A stretch of DNA of 44,335 nucleotides from Thiobacillus denitrificans (GCA_002343685.1 DDRS01000024.1:1-44335); one strand, 5' to 3'. Counted from the stretch's first letter, positions 25,853 through 34,491 are shown. The notes: generated from the sequence alone by a model not told the origin. Numbers and translations: made by a program.

Positions 25853-27154
25853 GTGAGCGACATGATCTCAGACGACCCCACTCCATCGCGCATCGTCGGC
25901 GGCGGCATCAATACCAGCGAATCCGAACAGCCCGTGGTGGTGACGCAGATGCTCGGCATAGCAAGCAGCGACCCGGTTCGCGAGGAAGTATTGCGGGCGC
26001 GTTTCCTCTCGTTCGATCCGCTGTTCGACGTCGCCTCCAGTCTGGTTGCGCATCAGTTGGTCCTGCGCGGCCGGGCCGCCGGCGCCGATGCGCCCCCCGA
26101 ACTCCGGCAAATGGAAGAGGACATGTTGCTGACCGGCTTGTATTCCCTGACTCAGGACGGCCTGACCGGGGAACTGCCCCTGCTGGTACGAATCAGCACA
26201 GGCATGCTGTTCAGCGAAGTGCCGCAGCAACTCAACCACCGCCAGCTGATCTGGTGCGTGAGCCTCGACAACGAGCAGCACCTGGCGCGCGCCCTGGCCC
26301 TGCAGGATGCGGGGTTGACGTTCTGTCCCACACTCAACCCCCTGGATGCGGTCGTGCAGGACAGCCTGTCCGCCTGGCGCTACCTTGCTTGCAATGCCGA
26401 CGACACGCCGCCGGCCGTTGCCGCACGCCTGATCGTGGATGGCGTGCGGCATGCCCACGCCCAGGCTCGCTGGCCCGGCAACACCTGGTTTCGGGGCAGC
26501 TTCTTTTCCGGCGATACCCAGCCCGCCGAAATCAGCCATGAACAGGCCGTCCAGCTGGATCTGCTGGCCATCGCCCTGCGCGAATCGGTTGAAACGCTGG
26601 TGCAATTCTTCCGCCTCAACCCCGACATGGCGCCACGCCTGCTTGCCATTGCCAACTCCCAGGCCGGCGGCTTGAGCCGGCCGGCCGAATCGACGGCCCA
26701 TGCGCTCATCATGCTGGGCTCGCAACGCGCCGGCCGCGTGGCAGCCCTATTGGCGCTGGCTGGCAGGCAGCCCACCGAATCCTCGCGTCACTATGCCATC
26801 ACCGCGCTGACACGCGCGCTGTTCATGGGAAAGATCACCCGCCTGGGCGCACCGGCCGAGAGCGCTGCCGCCGCATTCGAAATCGGCCTGCTGTCGACCG
26901 CTCCCCTTGCGCTGTCGCTGCCGGTGGAAACGCTCATCCGCAAGCTGGGCCTGTCGGCAACCAGCGCACGCGCACTGAGCGCGCACCCTTCGCCCGAAGG
27001 GGCCATGCTGCAATTGACCTATGCCTGCGAGAACAACGACGTCGAGACATTGGCCTCGTATGCGCAGCAACTGGATATTCCGCTGCACCAGATTTCCGTG
27101 GCCTATCTGGACGCCTTGATCGCCGCATCCGAACTCGACGCCGCCCTGCATTGA
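25853..27154 (+). CDS. degenerate EAL-HDOD signalling protein (YuxH-like)
   Basis: 433 residues, GTG start. The N-terminal about 220 residues follow the EAL fold of YuxH-type proteins, but catalytic motifs are gone: the EAL position reads HQLVLRG, and no NLS, DDFG or AEGVE equivalents are visible. The C-terminal about 200 residues form an HDOD domain (QLDLLAIALRESVETLVQFFRLNPDMAPRLL, later ALIMLGSQRAGRVAALLALA), a catalytically inactive HD-like fold used for protein interactions and signalling. It is probably an effector or scaffold, not an enzyme. No neighbour gives a specific partner. Confidence 0.82.
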   Translation: MSDMISDDPTPSRIVGGGINTSESEQPVVVTQMLGIASSDPVREEVLRARFLSFDPLFDVASSLVAHQLVLRGRAAGADAPPELRQMEEDMLLTGLYSLTQDGLTGELPLLVRISTGMLFSEVPQQLNHRQLIWCVSLDNEQHLARALALQDAGLTFCPTLNPLDAVVQDSLSAWRYLACNADDTPPAVAARLIVDGVRHAHAQARWPGNTWFRGSFFSGDTQPAEISHEQAVQLDLLAIALRESVETLVQFFRLNPDMAPRLLAIANSQAGGLSRPAESTAHALIMLGSQRAGRVAALLALAGRQPTESSRHYAITALTRALFMGKITRLGAPAESAAAAFEIGLLSTAPLALSLPVETLIRKLGLSATSARALSAHPSPEGAMLQLTYACENNDVETLASYAQQLDIPLHQISVAYLDALIAASELDAALH

Positions 27155-27191
27155 CAGCGTAAAATGGCGGTTTTTGTTTGCCGCTCGCGCC

Positions 27192-27968
27192 ATGCACCCC
27201 ACCCTGGTTTTCGACATTGAAACGATCCCCGACCTCGCCGGGTTCGCCGCCGTCAACGGCATAGACGAAGCAACGCTGCCGCAGGCCGAGCTTGCCGAAA
27301 TGGCCCTGCTCGCCCGCCGCCAGAAGACAGGCAGCGACTTCATGCCGCATCACCTGCATCGCATCGTCGCGATCTCCTGCGTGCTGCGCAGCGGCGATCA
27401 GCTCAAGGTCTGGTCGTTGGGCGAGCCGGACAGCAGCGAGGCCGAGCTGATCCAGCGTTTTTACGACGGCATCGAGCGCTATACCCCGCAACTGGTGTCA
27501 TGGAACGGCGGCGGATTCGACCTGCCGGTGCTGCATTACCGCGCGCTAATCCATGGCGTGGCCGCGGCGCGCTACTGGGACTGGGGCGACGACGACAAGG
27601 AATTCAAATGGAACAGCTACCTGGGGCGCTACCACACCCGCCATCTCGATCTCATGGACGTGCTGGCGATGTACCAGCCCCGCGCCAACGCGCCGCTCGA
27701 CCAGATGGCCAAGCTGTGCGGCTTTCCCGGCAAGCTGGGGATGGACGGATCGAAAGTGCTGGAAGCCTTCCAGAACGGTGAAATCGATGCCATCCGCAAC
27801 TACTGCGAAACCGACGTCATGAACACTTGGCTGGTCTACCTGCGCTTCCAGAAAATGCGCGGGACGCTGACCGACTCGACCTACGCAGCCGAGATCGAGC
27901 TCGCGCGAAATACAGTCCAGGCCCACCCCGCCCCGCACTGGCAGGAATTCCTGGCGGCCTGGGCATGA
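27192..27968 (+). CDS. PolB-type 3'-5' exonuclease-like protein
   Basis: 258 residues from the ATG at 27192; a TTG at 27174 is less likely. The DnaQ/PolB exonuclease fold starts with LVFDIETIPD (Exo I: D-x-E), continues with VSWNGGGFDLPVLHYRAL (Exo II: N-x3-F-D) and ends with NYCETDVMNTWLVYLRF (Exo III region, Y-C-x-x-D). All metal-binding acidic residues appear present. It matches the stand-alone 'predicted PolB-like 3'-5' exonuclease' family of proteobacteria, whose biological role is unclear. The TGA overlaps the RlmD start (ATGA), so the two are coupled. Confidence 0.9.
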   Translation: MHPTLVFDIETIPDLAGFAAVNGIDEATLPQAELAEMALLARRQKTGSDFMPHHLHRIVAISCVLRSGDQLKVWSLGEPDSSEAELIQRFYDGIERYTPQLVSWNGGGFDLPVLHYRALIHGVAAARYWDWGDDDKEFKWNSYLGRYHTRHLDLMDVLAMYQPRANAPLDQMAKLCGFPGKLGMDGSKVLEAFQNGEIDAIRNYCETDVMNTWLVYLRFQKMRGTLTDSTYAAEIELARNTVQAHPAPHWQEFLAAWA

Positions 27969-29263
27969 ACCAGACGGTCGACATCCTCTCCCTCGACCAT
28001 GAGGGCCATGGCGTTGCACGCGTCGACGGCAAGGTCACCTTCGTCGACGGCGCGCTGGCGGGCGAACGCGCGGACATCGCGGTCTACCGCAAGCACGCCA
28101 AATACAACTCGGCCAACGCGGTCGCTATCCTCAAGGCCAGCGCCCAACGCGCGGAACCACGCTGCAAATACTTCGGCCGCTGCGGCGGCTGCTCGATGCA
28201 GCATCTGGAAGCCAGCGCCCAGGTAGCCGCCAAGCAGCGCGTGCTGGAAGAGAACCTCGCCCGCATCGGCAAGGTCAGCCCCGATATCGTGCTGCGCGCC
28301 CTGCACGGGCCGACCTGGGGCTATCGCCACCGCGCGCGGCTGTCTGTCCGCCTGGTCAACAAGAAAGGCGGCGTGCTGGTCGGTTTCCACGAGAAACGCT
28401 CCAGCTTCATTGCCGACATGGCGAGTTGCGAGGTGCTGACGCCCGACGTCTCGGCACTGATCCAGCCGCTGCGCGAGCTGATCGTGCAACTGTCGAACGC
28501 CGATCGCATCCCGCAGATCGAGATCGCCGTCGGCGAACATATTACTGTGCTGGTATTTCGCCTGCTCGAACCCTGGACCGACGAGGACGCCACCCAGGTA
28601 CGAGCATTTGCCGACCGGCATCGCGTACATATCTGGGAGCAGGCAAAAGGCCCCGACACCGTGCGCCCGTTCTGGCCCGACATCGCGCCCGAACTCAGCT
28701 ACAGCCTGCCCGAATTCGGCCTGACGATGCCGTTCAGACCCACCGATTTCACCCAGGTCAACACCGCCATCAACCGCGCGTTGGTCAGCCGCGCGCTGCG
28801 CCTGCTCGACCCGCAACCGGGCGAACGCATTGCCGACCTGTTCTGCGGCCTGGGCAACTTCACCCTGCCCATCGCCCGAAGCGGGGCCGATGTACTCGGC
28901 ATCGAAGGCAGCACGGAACTCGTCGCCCGTGCACGTGCGAATGCCCTGCATAACGCGCTCCCCAACGCCCACTTCGTGGTCGACAACCTGTTCGAGATGA
29001 CATCCGAGAAATTCGCTGCCCTGGGGCACTTCGACAAGCTGCTGATCGATCCGCCCCGTTCCGGCGCCATCGAGGTCGTCAAATCGCTGCCCGACGGCCG
29101 CGGGCCACAGCGCATCGTCTATGTCTCGTGTGACCCCGCCACGCTGGCACGTGACGCCGAGGTGCTGGTACACGTCAAGGGTTACCGGCTCGAAGCCGCC
29201 GGCGTCGCCAACATGTTCCCGCATACCGCACATGTGGAGTCGATTGCCCTGTTTACGCGGTAA
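27965..29263 (+). CDS. rlmD: 23S rRNA (uracil1939-C5)-methyltransferase
   Basis: 432 residues from the ATG at 27965. An N-terminal TRAM-like domain (LDHEGHGVARVDGKVTFVDG) is followed by the Fe-S cysteines CKYFGRCGGC and a later Cys in MASCEV, then the SAM-binding fold with FCGLGNFTLPIA, the DPPRSGA catalytic-loop motif and the nucleophile region YVSCDPATLARD. This order is that of RlmD (RumA), which makes m5U1939 in 23S rRNA. Paralogues RlmC and TrmA lack the TRAM domain or differ in the Cys set, so RlmD is preferred. Translationally coupled to the exonuclease; lysC follows 47 bp later. Confidence 0.93.
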   Translation: MNQTVDILSLDHEGHGVARVDGKVTFVDGALAGERADIAVYRKHAKYNSANAVAILKASAQRAEPRCKYFGRCGGCSMQHLEASAQVAAKQRVLEENLARIGKVSPDIVLRALHGPTWGYRHRARLSVRLVNKKGGVLVGFHEKRSSFIADMASCEVLTPDVSALIQPLRELIVQLSNADRIPQIEIAVGEHITVLVFRLLEPWTDEDATQVRAFADRHRVHIWEQAKGPDTVRPFWPDIAPELSYSLPEFGLTMPFRPTDFTQVNTAINRALVSRALRLLDPQPGERIADLFCGLGNFTLPIARSGADVLGIEGSTELVARARANALHNALPNAHFVVDNLFEMTSEKFAALGHFDKLLIDPPRSGAIEVVKSLPDGRGPQRIVYVSCDPATLARDAEVLVHVKGYRLEAAGVANMFPHTAHVESIALFTR

Positions 29264-29310
29264 TCCATTAAAATCCCGCCTTTATCTAGCCCTCAACCCC
29301 TGGCCCTAAC

Positions 29311-30540
29311 ATGGCACTCATCGTACAAAAATACGGCGGCACCTCGGTCGCCAACGTCGAACGCATCCGCGCCGTAGCGGAACGTGTCGCCAAATTCAAA
29401 ATGCTCGGCCACCAGGTGGTGGTCGTACTCTCGGCCATGTCGGGCGAGACCAACCGGCTGATCGCGCTGGCGAAAGGCATTCAGGCGCAACCCGACCCGC
29501 GCGAACTCGACATGCTGGTGTCCACCGGCGAGCAGGTCACCATTGCCCTGCTCGCCATGGCGCTGAAAGACCTTGGCCTGAAAGCCAAGAGCTATACCGG
29601 CGCGCAGGTGCGCATCCTCACCGACAACGCCTTCACCAAGGCGCGCATCCTCAGCATCGACGAAGCCAACATGCGGCGCGACCTGGATTCGGGCCATGTG
29701 GTCGTGGTCGCCGGATTCCAGGGTGTCGATGCCGACGGCAACATCACCACCCTGGGCCGCGGCGGTTCCGACACCACCGGCGTCGCGCTGGCTGCCGCAC
29801 TCAAGGCCGACGAGTGCCAGATCTACACCGACGTCGACGGCGTCTACACCACCGACCCGCGCATCGTGCCCGAGGCACGCCGCCTGAAGACCGTCACCTT
29901 CGAGGAAATGCTCGAAATGGCGAGTCTCGGTTCCAAGGTGCTGCAGATCCGCTCGGTCGAGTTCGCCGGCAAATACAAAGTCAAACTTCGTGTGCTGTCC
30001 AGCTTTCAGGACGAGGGCGACGGCACGCTCATCACCTTCGAGGAAAACGACAACATGGAACAGGCCATCATCTCCGGTATCGCATTCAACCGCGACGAAG
30101 CCAAAATCACCGTGGTCGGTGTGCCCGACCAGCCCGGCATCGCCTACCAGATTCTCGGTCCGGTGGCCGACGCCAACATCGACGTCGACATGATCGTGCA
30201 GAACGTTGGCCACGCGAACACCACCGACTTCACCTTCACCGTGCACCGCAACGACTTCGCCAAGGCCATGGACATCGTCAAGGCCAACGCTGCCGCCATC
30301 GGCGCACGCGAAGTCACCGGCGACGACAAGATCGCCAAGGTCTCCATCGTCGGCGTTGGCATGCGCTCGCACGTCGGCATCGCGCGCAAGATGTTCGAAA
30401 CCCTGTCGAAGGAAAACATCAACCTGCAGATGATCTCCACTTCGGAAATCAAGATCTCGGTGGTAGTCGAGGACAAATACATGGAACTCGCGGTGCGCGC
30501 CCTGCACCAGGCCTTCGAACTCGACAAGGCCCCCGCCTGA
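29311..30540 (+). CDS. lysC: aspartate kinase
   Basis: 409 residues, the standard single-function aspartokinase size. VQKYGGTSVA near the N terminus is the kinase nucleotide/aspartate signature; STGEQVT and GRGGSDTTGVALAAAL follow. The C-terminal third has two ACT domains (KITVVGVPDQPGIAYQIL and VSIVGVGMRSHVGIARKMF) that give feedback control by lysine and/or threonine. It makes L-aspartyl phosphate for lysine, threonine and methionine. Start is an ATG at 29311. The 47-bp upstream gap has TAAAAT as a possible -10 and is too short for a lysine riboswitch. Confidence 0.97.
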   Translation: MALIVQKYGGTSVANVERIRAVAERVAKFKMLGHQVVVVLSAMSGETNRLIALAKGIQAQPDPRELDMLVSTGEQVTIALLAMALKDLGLKAKSYTGAQVRILTDNAFTKARILSIDEANMRRDLDSGHVVVVAGFQGVDADGNITTLGRGGSDTTGVALAAALKADECQIYTDVDGVYTTDPRIVPEARRLKTVTFEEMLEMASLGSKVLQIRSVEFAGKYKVKLRVLSSFQDEGDGTLITFEENDNMEQAIISGIAFNRDEAKITVVGVPDQPGIAYQILGPVADANIDVDMIVQNVGHANTTDFTFTVHRNDFAKAMDIVKANAAAIGAREVTGDDKIAKVSIVGVGMRSHVGIARKMFETLSKENINLQMISTSEIKISVVVEDKYMELAVRALHQAFELDKAPA

Positions 30541-30549
30541 GGTGGCTTT

Positions 30550-30580
30550 CCGCCGCGCATTCCGCTACAATGCGCGGCGG
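30550..30580. repeat. 11-bp inverted repeat between lysC and tRNA-Ser
   Basis: CCGCCGCGCAT at 30550-30560 and ATGCGCGGCGG at 30570-30580 are perfect inverted copies with a 9-nt loop that contains most of the tRNA -10 box. There is no T tract. Confidence 0.75.
30566..30571 (+). promoter_or_regulatory. -10 box of tRNA-Ser
   Basis: TACAAT, 12 bp before the tRNA 5' end, within the loop and right arm of an 11-bp inverted repeat. No clear -35 box was found. Confidence 0.45.
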
Positions 30581-30583
30581 TTC

Positions 30584-30677
30584 GGAGACGTGGCCGAGTG
30601 GTTGAAGGTACTCCCCTGCTAAGGGAGCATGCGGGCTTAAACCTGCATCGAGGGTTCGAATCCCTCCGTCTCCGCCA
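30584..30677 (+). tRNA. tRNA-Ser (anticodon GCT)
   Basis: 94 nt including encoded CCA. Acceptor stem GGAGACG / CGTCTCC with discriminator G, long variable arm as in type II tRNAs, anticodon GCT in the loop CTGCTAA, and T loop GGTTCGAATCC. It reads AGC/AGU serine codons. Confidence 0.97.
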
Positions 30678-30726
30678 AATTCAGATTGCAGACAGATTTC
30701 ATCTGTCCAATATCTCCAAAACTGCG

Positions 30727-30732
30727 TATAAT
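30727..30732 (+). promoter_or_regulatory. -10 box of tRNA-Arg
   Basis: Perfect TATAAT, 14 bp before the tRNA 5' end. The -35 position (TGTCCA at 30704-30709) is weak. It implies tRNA-Arg has its own promoter besides read-through from tRNA-Ser. Confidence 0.6.
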
Positions 30733-30746
30733 GCGCAACCTTCAAA

Positions 30747-30823
30747 GCGCCCGTAGCTCAGCTGGATAGAGTACTTGGCTACGAACCAAGGGGTCAGGAG
30801 TTCGAATCTCTTCGGGCGCACCA
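30747..30823 (+). tRNA. tRNA-Arg (anticodon ACG)
   Basis: 77 nt including encoded CCA. Acceptor GCGCCCG / CGGGCGC with discriminator A, D arm with AGCTCAGCTGGATAGAG, anticodon ACG (A34 normally edited to inosine), T loop AGTTCGAATCT. It reads CGU/CGC/CGA arginine codons. Confidence 0.97.
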
Positions 30824-30828
30824 TCATA

Positions 30829-30861
30829 AAAAAGGCCGATTCCAAATGGAGTCGGCCTTTT
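30829..30861 (+). terminator. intrinsic terminator after the tRNA genes
   Basis: Stem AAAGGCCGA / TCGGCCTTT (30831-30839 and 30852-30860) with a 12-nt loop and a short T run, a few bases after the tRNA-Arg CCA end. Confidence 0.85.
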
Positions 30862-30985
30862 CATTTCAACTGTAGATCGTGTTTTCGGCGTAAAGCTGAC
30901 CAGCCGGTGAACGAATCACCGCCTCATGTGCGCATCCATGCCTACCTCCGCTCAGATGCGCGAATCATTCATGGATTACTGATAA

Positions 30986-31276
30986 CTACTTGGCAGCAGC
31001 CCACGCCACGCAATAACCCTGCGGAGAGATTTCGGTGTCTCCGGGGAAAATCTTGCAACCGCCAAGCGCCTTCGGTGTTTTACCCGCAACGAAGTGCATG
31101 CAGGTTGCGCAGTGCTTGTCACCGTTTGGCTTGTCCTGGTATTTCATCGCAGTACGCATTGCGGCATTGGTTGCGGCCATTGCCTTTCCCGATACGGCAA
31201 TCACGGGAATCATGGCGAGCGCTGCGCCGCTGACCTTCAGGAATTGACGACGTGTAGGCTTCAATTCTTCTTTCAT
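30986..31276 (-). CDS. high-potential iron-sulfur protein (HiPIP)
   Basis: 96 residues from the ATG at 31276 (AAAGGAAG 6 bases upstream; longer frames are unsupported). The N terminus is a Tat signal (TRRQFLKVSG, then hydrophobic, then AMAA), as expected for a protein exported with its cofactor folded. The mature part has the four cluster-binding cysteines of HiPIP: C-x2-C (CATC), a Cys in GGCKIFPG and one in PQGYCVAW. HiPIPs are soluble periplasmic one-electron carriers between bc1 complex and terminal oxidases or other reductases. AT-rich sequence near 31390-31400 on the opposite strand might hold the promoter. Monocistronic. Confidence 0.95.
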   Translation of the reverse strand: MKEELKPTRRQFLKVSGAALAMIPVIAVSGKAMAATNAAMRTAMKYQDKPNGDKHCATCMHFVAGKTPKALGGCKIFPGDTEISPQGYCVAWAAAK

Positions 31277-31528
31277 TGCTGGCTTCCTTTTGCTGGCGGT
31301 TAATAGACGACTCACCGGCATACCGTGTGACGACATGACCGGTTCGCCTTGGGGCTGACTTGGGCTTACGCCTGCATCAGATCGTGCCTAATATATATCA
31401 AATAAAGACACAGTGATCTTGTTTTCACCGTTCCGTTCAAACAAGAAAAGCTGCCTCCAATCCGGCACCCTGTTTCGCATGTGCTGAGGCAGTAGAATTA
31501 TGATTCCCAGAATACGCGGGAGTTCACG
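31277..31528. other. 252-bp divergent intergenic region
   Basis: AT-rich compared with its surroundings, especially near 31390-31405 where the minus strand reads GATATATATTAGG, a possible -10 for the HiPIP gene (about 110 bases of leader). No clear -35 or operator was found. Confidence 0.4.
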
Positions 31529-31966
31529 ATGAAAAAAATTGGTCTGCTCTGCCTTCTGGCCACACTTCCAGCCTTCGCACAATCTGAAATAGCCGGCACG
31601 GCCCATGTCGTGGACGGCGATACGATTCACGTCGCCACCGATCATGGAACGATCAAGGTGCGCTTACTGGGTATTGCTGCGCCGGAAAGCCACCAGTCCG
31701 GCGGAAATGAAGCAACCGCTTTTCTGGAACAATATGCAGAAGGCGAGCCGGTGCATTGCACGCTTGATGGAACTCAATTTCAAATGTTCGAAGTCGGGAT
31801 TTGTTATGTAGCCGGGCAGGATATTGCCGCAGCGGTGATCAGGGCTGGCCTCGCTCGAGATTGCCCCGCTGTATCCGGTGGCCGGTATTGGCCGATTGAA
31901 AGACCGGAGGCACAAAAGCTCCCCTTGCCTGACTATTGCCAATCAGGCACGGCCCGCCATCGCTAG
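31529..31966 (+). CDS. secreted thermonuclease-fold (SNase) protein, possibly inactive
   Basis: 145 residues. Signal peptide cut near AFA/QS. The SNase OB fold is recognisable: HVVDGDTIHVA (metal Asp region), VRLLGIAAPES (first catalytic Arg and Glu), later VGICYVAGQDIAAAVIRAGLARD. In related proteins the segment before VGICY reads like TYDR with the second catalytic Arg; here it is FQMFE, so that Arg appears missing. Together with the lower GC this suggests a diverged or inactive protein. Four cysteines may form disulfides. The neighbouring genes give no functional context. Confidence 0.8.
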   Translation: MKKIGLLCLLATLPAFAQSEIAGTAHVVDGDTIHVATDHGTIKVRLLGIAAPESHQSGGNEATAFLEQYAEGEPVHCTLDGTQFQMFEVGICYVAGQDIAAAVIRAGLARDCPAVSGGRYWPIERPEAQKLPLPDYCQSGTARHR

Positions 31967-32116
31967 TGTCAGGCAATAGCGCTACCACGAGTCAGGCTCG
32001 GTCAGATCAAGCACCGATTAAATTGTGCTGAAACGGGCAGGAACGAGGCACGTGCCCCATACAAAACACTATTTTGACCTAGAATGGGCATTAAATAGAT
32101 TGATCGAATAAACGCC

Positions 32117-33328
32117 GTGCTCAAGAAAATCAAAGCCCGAGATCTGCAACTGGGCATGCATCTCCACGGGCTATGTGGCTCATGGATGGAACATCCATTC
32201 TGGCGCAGCAAGTTCACCTTGACCGACACCGAGGACATCCGCCGCATCTGCGATAGCGGCATCACCGAGGTCTGGATCGATGTCGCCAAAGGCCTCGACA
32301 TACCCTCGGCCAAGGAAGAACCCGGGCCATCCGTTACCGCTGTACTGATGCATACCGAGATTGCGCCCGGAATCGATGCGCTCAAACCGGCATCGATGAG
32401 CGAGGAGCTGCAGCGTGCGGCCATGATTTGCGCCAAGGCCAAGAAGGCGGTTGTCTCCATGTTCCGGGAAGTCCGCATGGGAAAAGCCATCAGTGCCGAG
32501 GATGCCGGCGAACTGGTCGAAGAAATTTCCTCGTCCGTGATACGCAACCCTGGCGCACTGATCAGCCTGGCGCGACTCAAGACCGCCGACGACTACACGT
32601 ACATGCATTCCGTTGCGGTTTGCGCGCTGATGGTGTCGCTGGCGCGCCAACTGGATCTGGACGAAACGAGCGTACGTGAAGCCGGCATGGCCGGCCTGAT
32701 GCACGATCTGGGCAAGGCCCTGATGCCGATGGAGGTGCTTAACAAGCCGGGTAGGCTGACCGACGACGAATTCCGCATCATCAAGAGCCACCCGGTCGAA
32801 GGTCACCGCCTGCTGATCGAGGGCAACACCGCCAGCGACATCGTGCTCGATGTGTGCCTGCACCATCATGAGAAAATCGACGGCAGCGGTTACCCTGACC
32901 GGCTCTCAAGCGACGAAATCAGCCTCTTCGCCAAGATGGGCGCCGTGTGCGATGTGTACGATGCCATCACCTCCAATCGTCCCTATAAGGCGGGCTGGGA
33001 TCCGGCTGAATCCATCCGGAAAATGACCGAGTGGAGCAAGGGACACTTCGACGAGCACGTCTTTCAGGCCTTCATCAAAAGCATCGGCATCTATCCGGTC
33101 GGCTCGCTGGTCAAACTCGCGTCAGGCCGTCTGGCCGTCGTGGTCGAGCAATCGGAAAAGTCGCTGCTGGCACCACGCGTCAAGGTATTCTTCTCGACCA
33201 AGTCGCAAACCTACATCGTGCCGGAATTGGTCGACCTTTCCCGCCCATCCATCACGGAAAAGATTGTCAGCCGTGAAGACGCGGCCAAGTGGGGAATCAC
33301 GAATCTGGACGAACTCTGGGCAACCTGA
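32117..33328 (+). CDS. HD-GYP c-di-GMP phosphodiesterase
   Basis: 403 residues, GTG start. An N-terminal DUF3391-like domain (LKKIKARDLQLGMHLHGLCGSWMEHPFW) precedes an HD-GYP domain at about 150-330: HSVAVCALM, HDLGKALMP (HD motif), KSHPVEGHRLL, HHHEKIDGSGYP (the HD-GYP motif, here H-H-E-K-x-D-G-S-G-Y-P) and FAKMGAVCDVYDAITSNRPYK. All metal ligands look intact. HD-GYP enzymes degrade c-di-GMP to GMP. It is cytoplasmic with no TM or receiver domain. It adds to the c-di-GMP proteins at both ends of the window. Confidence 0.94.
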   Translation: MLKKIKARDLQLGMHLHGLCGSWMEHPFWRSKFTLTDTEDIRRICDSGITEVWIDVAKGLDIPSAKEEPGPSVTAVLMHTEIAPGIDALKPASMSEELQRAAMICAKAKKAVVSMFREVRMGKAISAEDAGELVEEISSSVIRNPGALISLARLKTADDYTYMHSVAVCALMVSLARQLDLDETSVREAGMAGLMHDLGKALMPMEVLNKPGRLTDDEFRIIKSHPVEGHRLLIEGNTASDIVLDVCLHHHEKIDGSGYPDRLSSDEISLFAKMGAVCDVYDAITSNRPYKAGWDPAESIRKMTEWSKGHFDEHVFQAFIKSIGIYPVGSLVKLASGRLAVVVEQSEKSLLAPRVKVFFSTKSQTYIVPELVDLSRPSITEKIVSREDAAKWGITNLDELWAT

Positions 33329-33391
33329 CCAGGCTTGCCGTCAACCGAAATCCCCGACAACAATCTGGCAGCAAGGCCTCAGGCAGGCTGT

Positions 33392-33943
33392 CTAGACATG
33401 CGGCGTGACGGGCGGCAACACGGAAGCCGGCGCGGCTTCGATCGTGACGATCTCGAACTGCATGGTGACCAGGTCGGCCATGATATAGGTCGGCGGCGCG
33501 CCAACGCCGCCGACGGTACCTGGATTGATCAGCCAGGTGTGCCCCCCCTTGACGGTGGCGACCTGGGAAATACTGGACTTGTGGTCATGGCCGCAGCACA
33601 CCAGGTCGTAGTCCCCGGTGCAGGCGAGCGCCTGCGCGTAATGCGGATAATGCACCAGGAAGAGGTTGCGGTCGGCCAGGGTGAAGGCCGCGTCCTGGCC
33701 GTGATAGCGGATGACGCTGTTGGGTTCGGCCGCCAGCCGCGTCATGTTGTAGAGATCGCCGGTATTGTTGCCGTGGATGACGTGCACCGGCAGCTCGTAT
33801 TTCTGCAGCACGCGCAGCGTGGTCGGCGCGACCACGTCGCCGCAATGCAGCACTGCTTCCGCTCCGTGCGCCTTGGCATGCTCGACAGCAGCACCCAGCA
33901 GGCGCCGGTTGTCGTGCGAGTCGGAAAGGATACAGACCTTCAT
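33392..33943 (-). CDS. YfcE/MJ0936-type metallophosphoesterase
   Basis: 183 residues. Calcineurin-like fold with all metal motifs: LSDSHDN (D-x-H), HCGDVV (G-D), HGNNTG (G-N-x-D/N), GHDHKS (G-H-x-H) and NPGTVG. Small single-domain members hydrolyse phosphodiesters in vitro with Mn; the cellular substrate is not known. The ATG overlaps the TGA of the pyrophosphatase gene by one base, so the two are translationally coupled and share phosphate chemistry. No signal peptide. Confidence 0.9.
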   Translation of the reverse strand: MKVCILSDSHDNRRLLGAAVEHAKAHGAEAVLHCGDVVAPTTLRVLQKYELPVHVIHGNNTGDLYNMTRLAAEPNSVIRYHGQDAAFTLADRNLFLVHYPHYAQALACTGDYDLVCCGHDHKSSISQVATVKGGHTWLINPGTVGGVGAPPTYIMADLVTMQFEIVTIEAAPASVLPPVTPHV

Positions 33944-34491
33944 CAGAAAGCGGGCTTGTCCGCCGCGTTGCGGTAGCGTTCCACGCCGGCGAGGATTTCG
34001 GCGCGGGCGTCATCGATGCCGACCCAACCTTCGACCTTGACCCATTTTCCGTCCTCGAGGTCCTTGTAGTGCTCGAAGAAGTGAGAAATCTGCTTCAGCA
34101 GCAACGGCTGCAGGTCTTCGGGCTTGTTGACGCCCTTGTACAGGCCGCACAGTTTGTCGACCGGCACTGCCAGCAACTTGGCGTCGACGCCGGCCTCGTC
34201 GGTCATCTTCAGCATGCCAATCGGGCGGCAGCGCACGACCACGCCGGTGATCAGCGGGATCGGGGTCACCACCAGCACGTCGACCGGATCGCCGTCTTCC
34301 GACAGCGTGTGGGGAATATAGCCGTAGTTGCACGGGTAGTGCATGGCGGTCGACATGAAGCGGTCGACGAACATCGCGCCGGACTCCTTGTCCACTTCGT
34401 ATTTGATCGGCTCGCCGTGGGCGGGGATTTCGATGATGACATTGAAGTCGTCCGGCAGATTGCGGCCGGAGCTGACGCGATCGAGGCTCAT
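33943..34491 (-). CDS. ppa: inorganic pyrophosphatase (family I)
   Basis: 182 residues, the usual size for bacterial family I PPase. It has EIPAHGEPIKYEVDK, the metal-binding signature DGDPVDVLV (D-x-D-P-x-D) and YKDLEDGKWVKVEGW. It hydrolyses PPi to two phosphates and drives biosynthetic reactions. The first gene of a two-gene operon with the YfcE-like phosphoesterase. A -10 TATAAT lies upstream on the minus strand at 34524-34529. Confidence 0.97.
   Translation of the reverse strand: MSLDRVSSGRNLPDDFNVIIEIPAHGEPIKYEVDKESGAMFVDRFMSTAMHYPCNYGYIPHTLSEDGDPVDVLVVTPIPLITGVVVRCRPIGMLKMTDEAGVDAKLLAVPVDKLCGLYKGVNKPEDLQPLLLKQISHFFEHYKDLEDGKWVKVEGWVGIDDARAEILAGVERYRNAADKPAF

Noticed and set aside
27881..29233. 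A 450-codon minus-strand open frame opposite rlmD
   Set aside because: Antisense shadow of a clearly recognised gene.
29264..29310. Lysine riboswitch before lysC
   Set aside because: Only 47 bp are available between rlmD and lysC, far too short.
30584..30823. The tRNA pair as an integration site for a mobile element
   Set aside because: No integrase and no repeated tRNA 3' end nearby; the HiPIP gene that follows is an ordinary chromosomal gene.
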